From contig CANQFS010000005.1 of assembly GCA_947599825.1 (NCBI GenBank), positions 1 through 55,554 of the forward strand: 55,554 nucleotides of DNA. Reading direction: 5' to 3'. A program made the position numbers and the translations under genes. Positions 45,022 to 54,600 of this stretch are shown piece by piece. The notes under the pieces are model-generated. The model was not told the origin of the DNA, did not search any database, and worked only from the letters and a program-made list of their open reading frames with translations. The stretch comes from an uncultured Clostridia bacterium. GTDB taxonomy: Bacteria > Bacillota > Clostridia > TANB77 > CAG-508. Numbering within the stretch: the stretch's first letter is position 1; each line of letters begins with the position of its first letter.

Positions 45022-46251
45022 TTAATTTACTTCATTTATTTTGATATCACGTACGTGGTCTATCTTTTCCCATTTAGTATTTCTTATAAATAGGCATTTA
45101 AAGTTTATTAATAACCATGAACCTAAGAATATTGGATAAAAGATTAATCCTTTTAGCATTGGCTTAATTGGCTTTTTGTCTAATACCATAATTAAAATTG
45201 CTGTTAATATTGGTAAGAAGAATGTTGGTATTAAATAACGAACTGAATTTATTAGTAATTCTTGTATTGTCATTCCGTTTGCAAAATACATAATAACATT
45301 TAATAATAGTAAAACAAGTGTGACAACAAACATTGGAATGCTTCCTAATATATATAATAGTCCGTCAAAATTCATTAGTGTTTTCTTTTCTTTTACAGCT
45401 GCTGCTAGCAAACCTGTATATTCTTTCATGCATTGAATATGACCTACAGTCCATCTACTTCTTTGTGACCATGATTGTTTGAAGTCTGTAGGTTGTTCAT
45501 CATAAACGATAGCATCTGTTGCCCAACCTAATTTTCTTCCTTCGATGATATTTTTTAAAGAAAATTCAATGTCCTCTGTTAAGGTTTTTGTGTCCCAACC
45601 TGTTTCTTTTATAAGGTCAAAACGAACCATAAAACCTGTTCCATTTAATAGTGGAGATAGTCCTAAATTATACCTTGCTAAATGATAAAAACGATTCATT
45701 GTCCAATAAAATATGGCATAACCTGCTGTAATCCAGTTATCTGATGGATTTTTAATATCACGATAACCTTGTACTACGTTTTCTCCTTGGCATAGTTTTT
45801 TATTCATTGCTTTTAAGAAATTTACATCTGCAATGTTATCTGCATCAAAGACACAGAATGCATCATAAGGTGCATTTTCTTTTATTTTTTTGTCTAAAAA
45901 CCATTGCAAAGCAAAGCCTTTTGTTTTCTTTTTTTCATCAAATCTTTCATAAACAATGGCACCTGCTTTTTTTGCAATTTCTGCTGTGTTGTCTGTGCAG
46001 TTGTCTGCAATAACATAGATATCGTATAATTCATTTGGATAATCTTGGTTTTTTAAGCTTTCTATTAAATTTGCAACAACAGCAGCTTCATTATGGGCAG
46101 GAATAATAGCCATAAAACGATTTTGTTTTTCTTCTATAATAGGTTTATCTTTTAATTTTACAAGCGAGCATATACTAACAACGAATTGATATAACCAAAA
46201 GGCTGTTACTATCCATACTAGCGCTTGTTGTAATAGATATAAATATTCCAT
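45022..46251 (-). CDS. Membrane glycosyltransferase family 2
   Basis: 409 residues. N-terminal membrane helix, then a GT-A domain: AIIPAHNEAAVVANL, VFDADN (DXD-type), LTEDIEF (catalytic TED) and QRSRWTVGHIQ (the Q-x-x-R-W motif of processive synthases). Three or four C-terminal membrane helices follow. It resembles cellulose/hyaluronan-synthase-like enzymes that build surface polysaccharides. Substrate unknown. No polysaccharide operon partners are adjacent. Confidence 0.88.
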   Translation of the reverse strand: MEYLYLLQQALVWIVTAFWLYQFVVSICSLVKLKDKPIIEEKQNRFMAIIPAHNEAAVVANLIESLKNQDYPNELYDIYVIADNCTDNTAEIAKKAGAIVYERFDEKKKTKGFALQWFLDKKIKENAPYDAFCVFDADNIADVNFLKAMNKKLCQGENVVQGYRDIKNPSDNWITAGYAIFYWTMNRFYHLARYNLGLSPLLNGTGFMVRFDLIKETGWDTKTLTEDIEFSLKNIIEGRKLGWATDAIVYDEQPTDFKQSWSQRSRWTVGHIQCMKEYTGLLAAAVKEKKTLMNFDGLLYILGSIPMFVVTLVLLLLNVIMYFANGMTIQELLINSVRYLIPTFFLPILTAILIMVLDKKPIKPMLKGLIFYPIFLGSWLLINFKCLFIRNTKWEKIDHVRDIKINEVN

Positions 46252-46368
46252 TTTTTCTCCTTGTCTTTTTATTTATTCTATTTTTCTACCATTCATATTA
46301 TACTATTTTCATTTTACTTTTGCAACGTTTTGTCCAATTTTTCATAAAGTCTTAATATTTTTGAGAAA

Positions 46369-46400
46369 AGAGAATGGTTCTAATATAAAAACCATTCTCT
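46369..46400 (-). terminator. Terminator after the 66-residue ORF
   Basis: AGAGAATGGTT/AACCATTCTCT arms followed by a T-run on the plus strand and a run of A/T on the minus. Confidence 0.75.
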
Positions 46401-46411
46401 TTTTACTTAAT

Positions 46412-46612
46412 CTACTGCTCCATAGTATTGAATATCTTTCTAATTACTATGTTTTCATCTTTATTCGAGATTTCTACTTTTATTGTGTCTTTTTTTGAAT
46501 TCATTTTTCTATCTAAGTCCCAAAAAAACTCTTCCAAGTAAATTATAGTTCCATTCTTTAACCGCACAAAAGAATCTGCCCAATATTTAGAACCTATTTT
46601 CTTTTTTGCCAT
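46412..46612 (-). CDS. Small hypothetical protein with one in-frame CGG
   Basis: 66 residues, unknown, with a very strong AAGGAGGG site. It starts MAKKKIGSKYWADSFVRLKN. The R at position 17 is CGG (46564-46562). If the +1 rule seen elsewhere applied, the product would end after one more residue (GGT TAA), giving a 17-residue peptide. So either this CGG is read as Arg, the full frame is not made, or the shift is used as an off switch. Confidence 0.55.
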   Translation of the reverse strand: MAKKKIGSKYWADSFVRLKNGTIIYLEEFFWDLDRKMNSKKDTIKVEISNKDENIVIRKIFNTMEQ

Positions 46613-46738
46613 AGTTTTTACCCTCCTTAATTAAGTTGCCTTTCATATTTGTTACGTTTCTTGTGAGATGGTAATCTTTTACTTATCTTAATATGTTTAC
46701 TATTATACTATAAGAATTAAAAATTTTCAATAAAAAGC

Positions 46739-46771
46739 AAAAACTCACGAGAATTATCTCATAAGTTTTTT
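46739..46771 (-). terminator. Terminator after pnp
   Basis: AAAACTTATGAG/CTCGTGAGTTTT arms with T-run. Confidence 0.7.
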
Positions 46772-46777
46772 TATTTT

Positions 46778-48901
46778 TTAGTCTTCTACACTAGGATTTA
46801 CTTCTAAATCTTTCATGCTTAAGTTTATTCTTCCTTGATTATCTATTTCACTAACTTTTACTCTTATTTCATCTCCTATAGATAATACATCTTCTACTTT
46901 TTCTACACGTTTGCTAGAGATTTTAGAAATGTGTAATAAACCTTCTTTTCCTGCGCCTAAATCTACAAAAGCACCAAAACTTGTAATTCTTGTAACAGTT
47001 CCATCATAGATGTTTCCTGCTTCAATTTCTCTTGTAATATCTTCTATCATTTTCTTTGCGATGTATGCATCTTGTCCTTCTACTGCATAAATGCATACGC
47101 TTCCGTCTTCTTCAATATCAATTTTAACTCCTTTTGCTTCTTCAATAATTTTGTTAATCATTTTTCCGCCAGGTCCTATAACATCTTTAATTTTATCTAC
47201 TGGAATATGCATTGTCGTAATTCTTGGTGCATATTTTGAAATATCTGCTCTTGGCTCTGAAATGACTGGTAACATGATATTGTCTAAAATATAATCTCTT
47301 GCTACTTTCGTTCTATCAAAGGCTTCTTTGATAATATCGTAAGTTAAACCATCGCATTTAATATCTACTTGAATTGCTGTAATTCCTTCTTTGGTTCCAC
47401 CTACTTTAAAGTCCATGTCTCCGAAGAAGTCCTCTATTCCTTGGATATCAGTAAGCATTATATAGTCGTTTGGATCTTCTTTGCTTGTAATTAAACCTGT
47501 TGAAATACCTGCTACTGGTCTTTTAATTGGAACACCTGCGTCCATTAAAGCAAGTGTGCTTCCGCAAATACTTGCTTGGGAAGTTGAACCATTTGAAGAT
47601 AAAATTTCAGATACCACACGGATTGCATAAGGGAATTCTTCTTCTGATGGAATAACTGGTACTAATGCTTTTTCAGCTAAAGCACCATGTCCTATTTCTC
47701 TTCTTCCTGGACCTCTTGATGGTCTTGCCTCTCCTACAGAGTAAGATGGGAAGTTATATTGGTGCATGTATCTTTTTCCTGTTTCTTCATCTACACCATC
47801 TAAAATTTGTTCTTCGCTTTTCATTCCTAGGGTTACAATAGACATTGCTTGTGTTTGTCCTCTTGTGAAAATAGCACTACCATGTACTCTTGGAAGTACT
47901 CCTACTTCACAAGAAAGTGGTCTTATTTCGTCTATTTTTCTTCCGTCTGGACGTTTATGCTCTTTTAAAATCATTTCTCTAACACATGCTTTTTCTAGGT
48001 CATGGATACTATCTGCAATGTCACGCTTGTCCTCTTCTGCTTTTTCTTCTCCGTATTTTTCTAAGTAATAGTTGTTAATATCTTCAGCAAGTTTTTCCAT
48101 GTTAGCATCACGAGTTTCTTTGTCACCTGCTTGTACATCTTGATACATTCTGTCTTTAAATTCTTTTTCAATTTCTTCATATACTTCTGGTTTTACGGCA
48201 AAAGATAAATATTCAAATTTTTCTTTTCCGCAATCTTTTTGAATGTCAGAAATAAATTTGCAAAGTTTTTTAATTTCTACGTGTGCTGTTTTTATTGCTT
48301 CTAACATTGTGTCGTTTGGAATTTCGTCAGCACCTGCTTCAATCATAGTAATTTTTTCTTCTGTTGCAGCAACTGTTAGAGTTAGTCTTGATTTTTCTCT
48401 TTGCTCTACAGTTGGGTTAATTATAATTTGTCCATCTACATAGCCTACGTTTACTGCTGCTGTTGGTCCTCCAAATGGAATGTCTGAAATAGCAAGTGCT
48501 GCTGCAGAACCTATCATTGCACATACTTCTGGGCTATTGTCTTGTTCTACAGATAGAACTGTTGCAACTACGCATACATCATTTCTAAAATCTTTTGGGA
48601 ATAATGGACGAAGTGGTCTATCAATTGCTCTTGATGTTAAAATGGCTTTGTCTGCTGGCTTTCCTTCCCTTTTCATAAAACTTCCTGGTATTTTTCCTAC
48701 TGCATATAATTTTTCTTCATAATCTACAGATAGTGGGAAAAAGTCTATTCCTTCTCTTGGCTCTTTTGATGCCGTTACATTGACCATAACAACAGTATCT
48801 CCATAACGAACCATAACACTACCATTAGCAAGTTCTGCAATCTTGCCTGTTTCAATTGTTAATTTTCTTCCTGCAAGTTCAGTTGAGTATGTTTTAAACA
48901 T
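46778..48901 (-). CDS. pnp: Polyribonucleotide nucleotidyltransferase (PNPase)
   Basis: 707-residue phosphorolytic 3'-5' exoribonuclease. Two RNase PH domains (residues about 1-220 and 310-540, with FFGDMDFKVGGT), a KH domain (IKDVIGPGGKMINKI) and a C-terminal S1 domain (GTVTRITSFGAFVDLG). ATG 48901 is chosen by AAAAGGAGAG directly upstream. rpsO lies upstream on the same strand, the classic rpsO-pnp order, but with a terminator between. Confidence 0.98.
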   Translation of the reverse strand: MFKTYSTELAGRKLTIETGKIAELANGSVMVRYGDTVVMVNVTASKEPREGIDFFPLSVDYEEKLYAVGKIPGSFMKREGKPADKAILTSRAIDRPLRPLFPKDFRNDVCVVATVLSVEQDNSPEVCAMIGSAAALAISDIPFGGPTAAVNVGYVDGQIIINPTVEQREKSRLTLTVAATEEKITMIEAGADEIPNDTMLEAIKTAHVEIKKLCKFISDIQKDCGKEKFEYLSFAVKPEVYEEIEKEFKDRMYQDVQAGDKETRDANMEKLAEDINNYYLEKYGEEKAEEDKRDIADSIHDLEKACVREMILKEHKRPDGRKIDEIRPLSCEVGVLPRVHGSAIFTRGQTQAMSIVTLGMKSEEQILDGVDEETGKRYMHQYNFPSYSVGEARPSRGPGRREIGHGALAEKALVPVIPSEEEFPYAIRVVSEILSSNGSTSQASICGSTLALMDAGVPIKRPVAGISTGLITSKEDPNDYIMLTDIQGIEDFFGDMDFKVGGTKEGITAIQVDIKCDGLTYDIIKEAFDRTKVARDYILDNIMLPVISEPRADISKYAPRITTMHIPVDKIKDVIGPGGKMINKIIEEAKGVKIDIEEDGSVCIYAVEGQDAYIAKKMIEDITREIEAGNIYDGTVTRITSFGAFVDLGAGKEGLLHISKISSKRVEKVEDVLSIGDEIRVKVSEIDNQGRINLSMKDLEVNPSVED

Positions 48902-49221
48902 AAATATCTCTCCTTTTCTGGCTTTAACGCCTGTTATATTTATTTTAACCAATACTCGTCCTTAGTGTAACCTCTACAATACATTATTTTTTTCTAATAC
49001 GTTTTAATTAGAAAATTTTCATTTGACGCATATTTTTGCAAACAATTTTTACAATGCATTGTACAAGCTACTAGCTAATTCAAAGTATTGATTTAAAATA
49101 GCGAATTTTAAAAATAGAACCTTAAGCTTTTCATTTAAAGATTATAACTTTACTTTTTTAATATGATAAAATTAAAAATGGACGTTTCACTTTATGAATA
49201 GCAAAACGTCCTTCTTGACTT
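48902..49221. other. rpsO-pnp intergenic region
   Basis: 320 bases with no gene. It contains the rpsO terminator (49180-49211) and a short palindrome ACAATGCATTGT near 49050. The pnp promoter probably lies here, but no clear boxes were identified. Confidence 0.6.
49180..49211 (-). terminator. Terminator after rpsO
   Basis: GGACGTTT/AAAACGTCC hairpin with a T-run on the minus strand. Confidence 0.75.
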
Positions 49222-49485
49222 TTATTTTCTTAGTCCTAATTTTTCAACGATATCACGATATCTTTGAACATCTTTATCACTTAAGTACTTAAGTAAGCTA
49301 CGTCTTGCACCTACCATTTTTAAAAGACCTCTTCTTGAGTGATTATCTTTTTGATGTACTTTTAAATGTTCTGTTAGTTCATTGATTCTTTCTGTTAAAA
49401 GAGCGATTTGTACTTCTGGTGAACCAGTGTCTTTTTCATCTCTTTTATAAGTATTAATGATTTCTTGTTTCTTTTCCTTTGTCAT
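49222..49485 (-). CDS. rpsO: 30S ribosomal protein S15
   Basis: 87 residues, binds 16S rRNA helix 22. [22 protein letters not shown] and [17 protein letters not shown] are diagnostic. AGGAGGT precedes the ATG at 49485; the upstream in-frame extension has no site. Confidence 0.98.
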   Translation of the reverse strand: MTKEKKQEIINTYKRDEKDTGSPEVQIALLTERINELTEHLKVHQKDNHSRRGLLKMVGARRSLLKYLSDKDVQRYRDIVEKLGLRK

Positions 49486-49850
49486 AATTGCACCTCCTAT
49501 ATTTTTTATTTGCCTTAAACTGAGTTTTAGGGCAGGTGTCCTTTCCAAAAACCAAGTATAAGGTAAGTATGCTTATTGAAAGCATAACTATATTATCATA
49601 TTTTACACCATTTTGCAATAGTTTTTGAAAAATTTCTAAGAGTGTATTGTATTTTGCATAAAAACGTGCTGAACATTTTTACAGTCCTACAATGATTTTT
49701 ATATTTTAAAATTGTCAAATTCCCGTAAAAATTTTTCTATAGATAATAAATATCTATAATAGAATTTTTTTAATAACATATAAATAAAAACTTTCTTTTT
49801 TGGAAATAATATGATATAATAATAGTATACTAAAAAGGAGAGTTTTTATT
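49486..49850. other. Divergent intergenic region (rpsO leader and Fic promoter)
   Basis: 365 bases. The rpsO leader carries a perfect TATGCTT hairpin near 49570-49588. On the plus strand, TATAAT at 49815-49820 with a weak TTTCTT box 17 bases upstream is a plausible promoter for the Fic gene. No ORF is seen. Confidence 0.55.
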
Positions 49851-50777
49851 ATGTTAGGAGAAAAAATAAAATTATATAGAGAAAAGAAAAATATGACTCA
49901 AAACGAAATTGCAGAGATTTTAGGTGTAAAAGCTACTACAGTATCTAAATATGAAGCTGGAACATTGGAACCGAATATTGAATCAATAAAAAAATTGTCA
50001 GAAACTTTTGGAATAACTATAGATGAATTATTAAAAGATGAAAGTGATTTTGATATTTCAAAGATAAATATACTAGAAATATTAAGAGAACAAAAAGAGA
50101 TGAAATTAAAAGGTAATCTATATCATAATACTCAAATTATTTTTGCATATAATACGAACCATATAGAAGGCAGTAACTTGACAGAAGACCAAACAAGATA
50201 TATTTTTGAAACAAATTCAATTTTGTTTGAGAGTGAAACAGTAGCTAGTGTAGATGATATATTAGAAACAGCTAATCATTTTAAATTAGTTGATTATATG
50301 CTTGATATAGCAGATAAAGATTTAACAGAAGATATAATAAAAGAATTTCATAAAATTTTAAAAGAAGGAACTATGGATAGTAGAAAAGAATGGTTCATGG
50401 TAGGAGAGTATAAAAAAGTAGTCAATGAAGCTGGAAATATAAAAACATCAACACCTAGTCAAACACCAAAAGATATGATTAAATTAATGAAATGGTATAA
50501 TTCACTAGAACAAATAACAATAAAAGAAATAATAGAATTTCATTTTAGATTTGAGAAAATACACCCATTTCAAGATGGAAATGGTAGAATTGGAAGAATA
50601 ATTATGTTTAAGGAATGTCTAAAAAATAATGTAATCCCATTTATTATACTAGATAAAAATAAATTATTTTATTATAGGGGTTTAAAAGAATATAAAAATG
50701 AAAAAGGTTATTTAATTGATACATGCTTAAATGCACAAGATCAGTATATTAAAATGATAGAATATTATTTAAAATAG
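49851..50777 (+). CDS. HTH-XRE and Fic domain protein
   Basis: 308 residues. N-terminal XRE helix-turn-helix (1-60: NMTQNEIAEILGVKATTVSK), then a Fic/DOC domain. It has the inhibitory motif TNHIEG (T-x-x-x-E-G) and the catalytic motif HPFQDGNGRIGR at 238-249 with all key residues, so it is probably an autoinhibited AMP transferase of class II that also binds DNA. AAAGGAG precedes the ATG. Monocistronic with a terminator. No partner antitoxin is seen. Confidence 0.9.
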   Translation: MLGEKIKLYREKKNMTQNEIAEILGVKATTVSKYEAGTLEPNIESIKKLSETFGITIDELLKDESDFDISKINILEILREQKEMKLKGNLYHNTQIIFAYNTNHIEGSNLTEDQTRYIFETNSILFESETVASVDDILETANHFKLVDYMLDIADKDLTEDIIKEFHKILKEGTMDSRKEWFMVGEYKKVVNEAGNIKTSTPSQTPKDMIKLMKWYNSLEQITIKEIIEFHFRFEKIHPFQDGNGRIGRIIMFKECLKNNVIPFIILDKNKLFYYRGLKEYKNEKGYLIDTCLNAQDQYIKMIEYYLK

Positions 50778-50795
50778 AAGCAGACTATAAATATG

Positions 50796-50848
50796 GCGAG
50801 CCTTAGATTTTCTTAAAATTTCCATTTGTAAAAAAATCTTAGGCCCGC
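50796..50848 (+). terminator. Terminator after the Fic gene
   Basis: GCGAGCCTTAGATTTT pairs with AAAATCTTAGGCCCGC, followed by a T-run. Confidence 0.8.
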
Positions 50849-50958
50849 TTTTTTATTTAAATTTTTGACCAAAATACCTTGTTTTATAAAGTAGTCACAT
50901 TTTTTTCTTGATTTTCCTCTATCTCATTTTGCGTTTTACTTACTACTTTATTTACTAC

Positions 50959-51138
50959 TTAATTTTGTTGTTCATTTACTGTTTCATTCGTTATTTCATT
51001 TTCTATTTCATTAGTAGTTTCATTTTGTTTCTCGTTTGTTGTTTCATTTATTATTTCATTAGCAGTTCGATTTTGTTTCTCGTTTGTTGTTTCACTTTTT
51101 ATTTCATTTTTTATTTCATTAGTAGTTTGGTTTTACTA
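50959..51138 (-). pseudogene. Stop-interrupted degenerate tail of the L,D-transpeptidase gene
   Basis: Beyond the TAG (51138-51136) and the adjacent TAA, the same frame stays open for some 57 codons of NEI/NETTNEKQN repeats until TAA at 50961-50959. A neighbouring repeat copy reads CAG CAA where the stops are, so two C-to-T changes created TAG TAA. Confidence 0.65.
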
Positions 51139-52221
51139 CTCTTTTGTTGTTTCATTTACTATTTCATTAGTAGTTTGGTTTTGCTGCTCTTTTGTTGTTT
51201 CATTTACTATTTCATTAGCAGTTTGATTTTGTTTCTCGTTTGTTGTTTCATTTACTATTTCATTCTTAGTTGGCTTATTTGGTTTTTCTTCCTGTTTTGG
51301 CGGATTTTCTGGTTTAGTTTTTTCTTCTTCAGGTTTTTCTTCTTGCTTTGGTGGTTCTTGATAAGTATGCCAAGGATTATTGCTATTTGAATCCGTTGGG
51401 TCCCAATTTCTTAAATAATCTGGATAAGATGATATTTTCTTTGCAGATGGTTTTCCAAGTGGTCCTGGGTCTGAGCTTGAATAAAATTCTACCTTGGTTC
51501 CTCTTGCACAATTATCATAAATCCATTTTGCATCTCGCACAGTAAGCCTTACACAACCGGCTGAAGCATATGTTCCTAATTTATCATATTCCCAATATTC
51601 TAAACTTGCTGGATCATCTTTTACCAAATATGGTACAGAGTGAAATAAAATATTTCCTGTTATTTGTGTAGAATAATGTCCAAATACATATCCCTCTAGA
51701 CGTAGCCATTCCCATCTTGCAGGTATTGTATAAACTCCAGATGTTGGAGTTGCAACTCCTGTTGAACATACCATTGCTTTTACAGGAATAGTATAATTGC
51801 CTTGACTATCTTTACTATAAATAGTTACTACTTGTGCTCCATAATTTACTTTTATATAGTAGGGAATATTGTTAGTGGCTACCGTTGGTTTTCTATTTTG
51901 ATTTACATTGCTATTGTTTTGATTATTATTTTGATTGTTATTATTTTCATTGCTATTATTTTCATTGCTATTATTTTCATTGCTATTATTTTCACTTTCA
52001 TCTATAATTTCGACTTGTATAATATTTTCTTCGAGTGCCTCTATATCCACATATTCATCTACTGGTTCTTCTGCTATTCTTTCTTCCTCTAAGTTTGCTG
52101 ACGTTTCTAAATTTGGTTTTATATAATTAAAATAAGCAAGTAATCCTATTATAATAATCCCTATAATAAGACACAGCATTACTAATATAAACTTTTTTTG
52201 ATTTACTATTTTTATCTTCAT
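51136..52221 (-). CDS. L,D-transpeptidase (YkuD) with repetitive tail
   Basis: 361 residues. Forms 3-3 cross-links in peptidoglycan or modifies spore/cell wall. N-terminal membrane anchor (about 10-32), an Asn-rich NSNEN linker, then the YkuD domain: YIKVNYGAQVVTIYSKD, LFHSVPYL and the catalytic SAGCVRLTVRDAKWIYD. A Pro/Glu/Lys region and N-E-I-V-N-E-T-T repeats end the protein. AAAGGA precedes the ATG. The tail ends early by TAG TAA within the repeats. Confidence 0.9.
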   Translation of the reverse strand: MKIKIVNQKKFILVMLCLIIGIIIIGLLAYFNYIKPNLETSANLEEERIAEEPVDEYVDIEALEENIIQVEIIDESENNSNENNSNENNSNENNNNQNNNQNNSNVNQNRKPTVATNNIPYYIKVNYGAQVVTIYSKDSQGNYTIPVKAMVCSTGVATPTSGVYTIPARWEWLRLEGYVFGHYSTQITGNILFHSVPYLVKDDPASLEYWEYDKLGTYASAGCVRLTVRDAKWIYDNCARGTKVEFYSSSDPGPLGKPSAKKISSYPDYLRNWDPTDSNSNNPWHTYQEPPKQEEKPEEEKTKPENPPKQEEKPNKPTKNEIVNETTNEKQNQTANEIVNETTKEQQNQTTNEIVNETTKE

Positions 52222-52256
52222 TTTTGAATCCTTTATTTTTTATTACATTAACTATA

Positions 52257-52310
52257 GGCCTGTCCCGAATGGCAATTTATTGCCAAAAAGGGGCGTCCAA
52301 ATTGGCAATT
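52257..52310. repeat. REP-like hairpin after dapL
   Basis: CTGTCCCGAATGGCAATTTA, then TTGCCA, a GGGGCGTCC segment and ATTGGCAATTT. The TGGCAA/TTGCCA pair forms a hairpin. It shares ATGGCAATT with sequences near 5159 and 43474. Confidence 0.5.
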
Positions 52311-53521
52311 TATTTTACTATTCTATTTATTGCTTCTATTGTATTTTCACGACTTCCAAAAGCTGTTAGTCTAAAATATCCTTCTCCACTTGGTCCAAAT
52401 CCTGAGCCTGGCGTTCCTACTATATTTTTTTCTTCTAATAATTTATCAAAGAACTCCCAAGATGTCATTCCTTCTGGTACTTTGAGCCAAATATATGGTG
52501 CATTTTTTCCTCCATATATTGTATAACCTGCTTTTTCTAATCCTTCTCTTATAATTCTAGCATTTTCCATATAATAAGCAATATTTTCTTTTATTTGTTT
52601 TTGTCCTTCTTCTGTATATACTGCTTCTGCTGCTTTTTGTGTAATATATGGTACTCCATTAAATTTCGTACATTGCCTACGATTCCATAGAGCATTTAAT
52701 GAAACTTCTCCTATTTTTAATGCTTTTGGAACTACAGTATAAGCACAACGAACTCCAGTGAAGCCTGCTGTTTTTGAAAAACTTCTAAATTCGATGGCAA
52801 CTTCTTTTGCGCCTTCTATTTCATAAATGCTATGTGGTACATTTTCTTCTGAAATGTATGCCTCATAAGCAGAATCGAATAAAATAACGCAACCATTTTC
52901 TTTGGCATATTTTACCCATTTTGTTAGTTGCTCTTTGTTTAAGACTGTTCCTGTTGGATTGTTTGGAAAGCATAAATAAATCATATCTACTTTTTCTTTT
53001 GGTAGTTCTGGTTCAAATCCATTTTCTGCAGTTGCTGGCATATAAACTACTTTTTCAAATTTTCCTGTATTTTTATCAAATGAGCCTGTTCTTCCTGCCA
53101 TGACATTAGAGTCTAAATATACAGGATATACTGGGTCTGTAATGGCTATTATATTATCAGTTGAAAATAATTCTTGAATATTGCCTGTATCGCATTTTGC
53201 TCCATCAGAAATAAAAATTTCGTCTTTTTCTATAGAGATTCCTATTTTGTGGTAATCCCACTCTACAATTTTTTCTCTTAAAAAGTCATAGCCTTGTTCT
53301 GGTCCATAACCTTTAAATGTTTCTTTTCTTCCCATTTCGTCAGTTGCTTCATGAATTGCTTGTATTATTTTGGGTGCAATAGGAAGTGTAACATCTCCTA
53401 TTCCTAATTTTATCACTTTTTTATCTGGATTTTTTGTTTGAAAGTCTGCTACTTTCTTTGCAATTGTTGAAAATAAATAACTATCTTGTAGTTTTAAATA
53501 ATTTTCATTTATTTTAATCAT
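52310..53521 (-). CDS. dapL: LL-diaminopimelate aminotransferase
   Basis: 403-residue class I PLP enzyme converting tetrahydrodipicolinate directly to [33 protein letters not shown] and [15 protein letters not shown] (PLP lysine) are visible. The N-terminal [14 protein letters not shown] and GIGDVTLP are DapL-specific. It shares the pathway with dapF just upstream; a 44-bp tandem repeat separates them. Confidence 0.97.
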   Translation of the reverse strand: MIKINENYLKLQDSYLFSTIAKKVADFQTKNPDKKVIKLGIGDVTLPIAPKIIQAIHEATDEMGRKETFKGYGPEQGYDFLREKIVEWDYHKIGISIEKDEIFISDGAKCDTGNIQELFSTDNIIAITDPVYPVYLDSNVMAGRTGSFDKNTGKFEKVVYMPATAENGFEPELPKEKVDMIYLCFPNNPTGTVLNKEQLTKWVKYAKENGCVILFDSAYEAYISEENVPHSIYEIEGAKEVAIEFRSFSKTAGFTGVRCAYTVVPKALKIGEVSLNALWNRRQCTKFNGVPYITQKAAEAVYTEEGQKQIKENIAYYMENARIIREGLEKAGYTIYGGKNAPYIWLKVPEGMTSWEFFDKLLEEKNIVGTPGSGFGPSGEGYFRLTAFGSRENTIEAINRIVK

Positions 53522-53560
53522 TGTTTTCTTTCCTTTATTTTATATTTAGGTTTTTTTAAC

Positions 53561-53746
53561 CATTTATTTTATGTTCCGTTTTTTTCATTATGGCTTTTAT
53601 AAATCATTTATTTCATATTCCGTTTTTTTCATTATGGTTTTTATAAATCATTTATTTCATATTCCGTTTTTTTCATTATGGCTTTTATAAATCATTTATT
53701 TCATATTCCGTTTTTTTCATTATGGCTTTACCTATAAACCATTTAT
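53561..53746. repeat. 44-bp tandem repeat between dapF and dapL
   Basis: Four full copies with starts at 53561, 53605, 53649 and 53693 plus a partial fifth. Each unit has a T7 run, ATTATGG and CATTTATTT. Copies differ by single bases. No ORF is seen. Confidence 0.9.
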
Positions 53747-53747
53747 T

Positions 53748-54600
53748 TTAATATTGTGACTCTAATTCTCCTTCAAAAACAGTTGTTGCAGGTCCTGTCA
53801 TGTAAACGTGATTGTCGTTTTGGTTCCATTCTATTTCTAATTTTCCACCTAATAGTTCTACTATTACTTTTCTTTCTGTTATATTATTTAAAATACTTGC
53901 AACAACAGATGCACAAGCACCTGTTCCACAGGCTAGGGTTTCACCAGAACCTCTTTCCCACACTCTCATCTTAAGATGATTTTTATCTACTTTTTCAATG
54001 AATTCTACATTGGTTCTTTTTGGAAATTCTTTACTTGTTTCTATAATTGGACCATAAGTTTCTATTTTAAAATCTGATACATTATCAATATATGTAATAG
54101 CATGCGGATTTCCCATAGATACGCAAGTAAATTTAAATGTTTTGTCTAGTGCTTTTATTTCTAAATTTTTTACAATTTTTTCGTTTGAAATAACTGGAAT
54201 TTTAGTTGGCTCTAATATTGGCTCTCCCATATCTACTCTAACTGTTTCTACTTTTCCTTCTTTTACATTTAATTTTAAAATTTTAATTCCTGCTAAAGTT
54301 TCAACAGTGATAGTGTCTTTATTGGTTAGCCCTTTGTCATAAACGAATTTTCCGTACACATCTAATGCCATTTCCACACATTTCCGCCTCTGTTCCATCG
54401 TAGTTAAACATTCTCATTTTAAAATCTGCTATATTACTTTTGCAAATTAAAATTAGTCCGTCAGAACCAACGCCAAAATGTCGGTTACTAACAAAGCGAG
54501 CTAGGTCAGACACGTTTTCTATTTCTTGCCCATTTGCATAGCAATCCATATAAACATAATCATTTCCTAGCCCATGCATTTTTGTAAATTTTCTTTTCAT
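53748..54600 (-). CDS. dapF: Diaminopimelate epimerase with +1 shift at CGG
   Basis: Converts LL-DAP to meso-DAP; about 283 residues after the shift. Start ATG 54600 ([20 protein letters not shown]) with GGAAGGAAG upstream. [11 protein letters not shown] holds the first catalytic Cys; the next codon is an in-frame CGG at codon 83 (54354) and frame zero ends five codons later. Skipping the C gives [19 protein letters not shown] and continues to [18 protein letters not shown] with the second catalytic Cys. An ATG in the second frame at 54398 overlaps the first part and has no site, so it is not a separate start. Confidence 0.95.
54352..54354 (-). other. In-frame CGG +1 frameshift site (dapF)
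   Basis: Codon 83: GTA CGG AAA ATT in frame zero. With the C skipped: GTA GGA AAA TTC GTT TAT (V-G-K-F-V-Y). Confidence 0.88.

Noticed and set aside
50908..51390. Plus-strand ORF rich in Phe, Ile and Tyr opposite the L,D-transpeptidase tail
   Set aside because: It is a shadow of the antisense repeats; composition is explained by the complementary NETTNE codons.
54352..54398. dapF as two separate genes or a pseudogene
   Set aside because: The second frame's first ATG overlaps the first gene and lacks a ribosome site, and both halves are fully conserved up to the CGG. The pattern is shared with five other genes.
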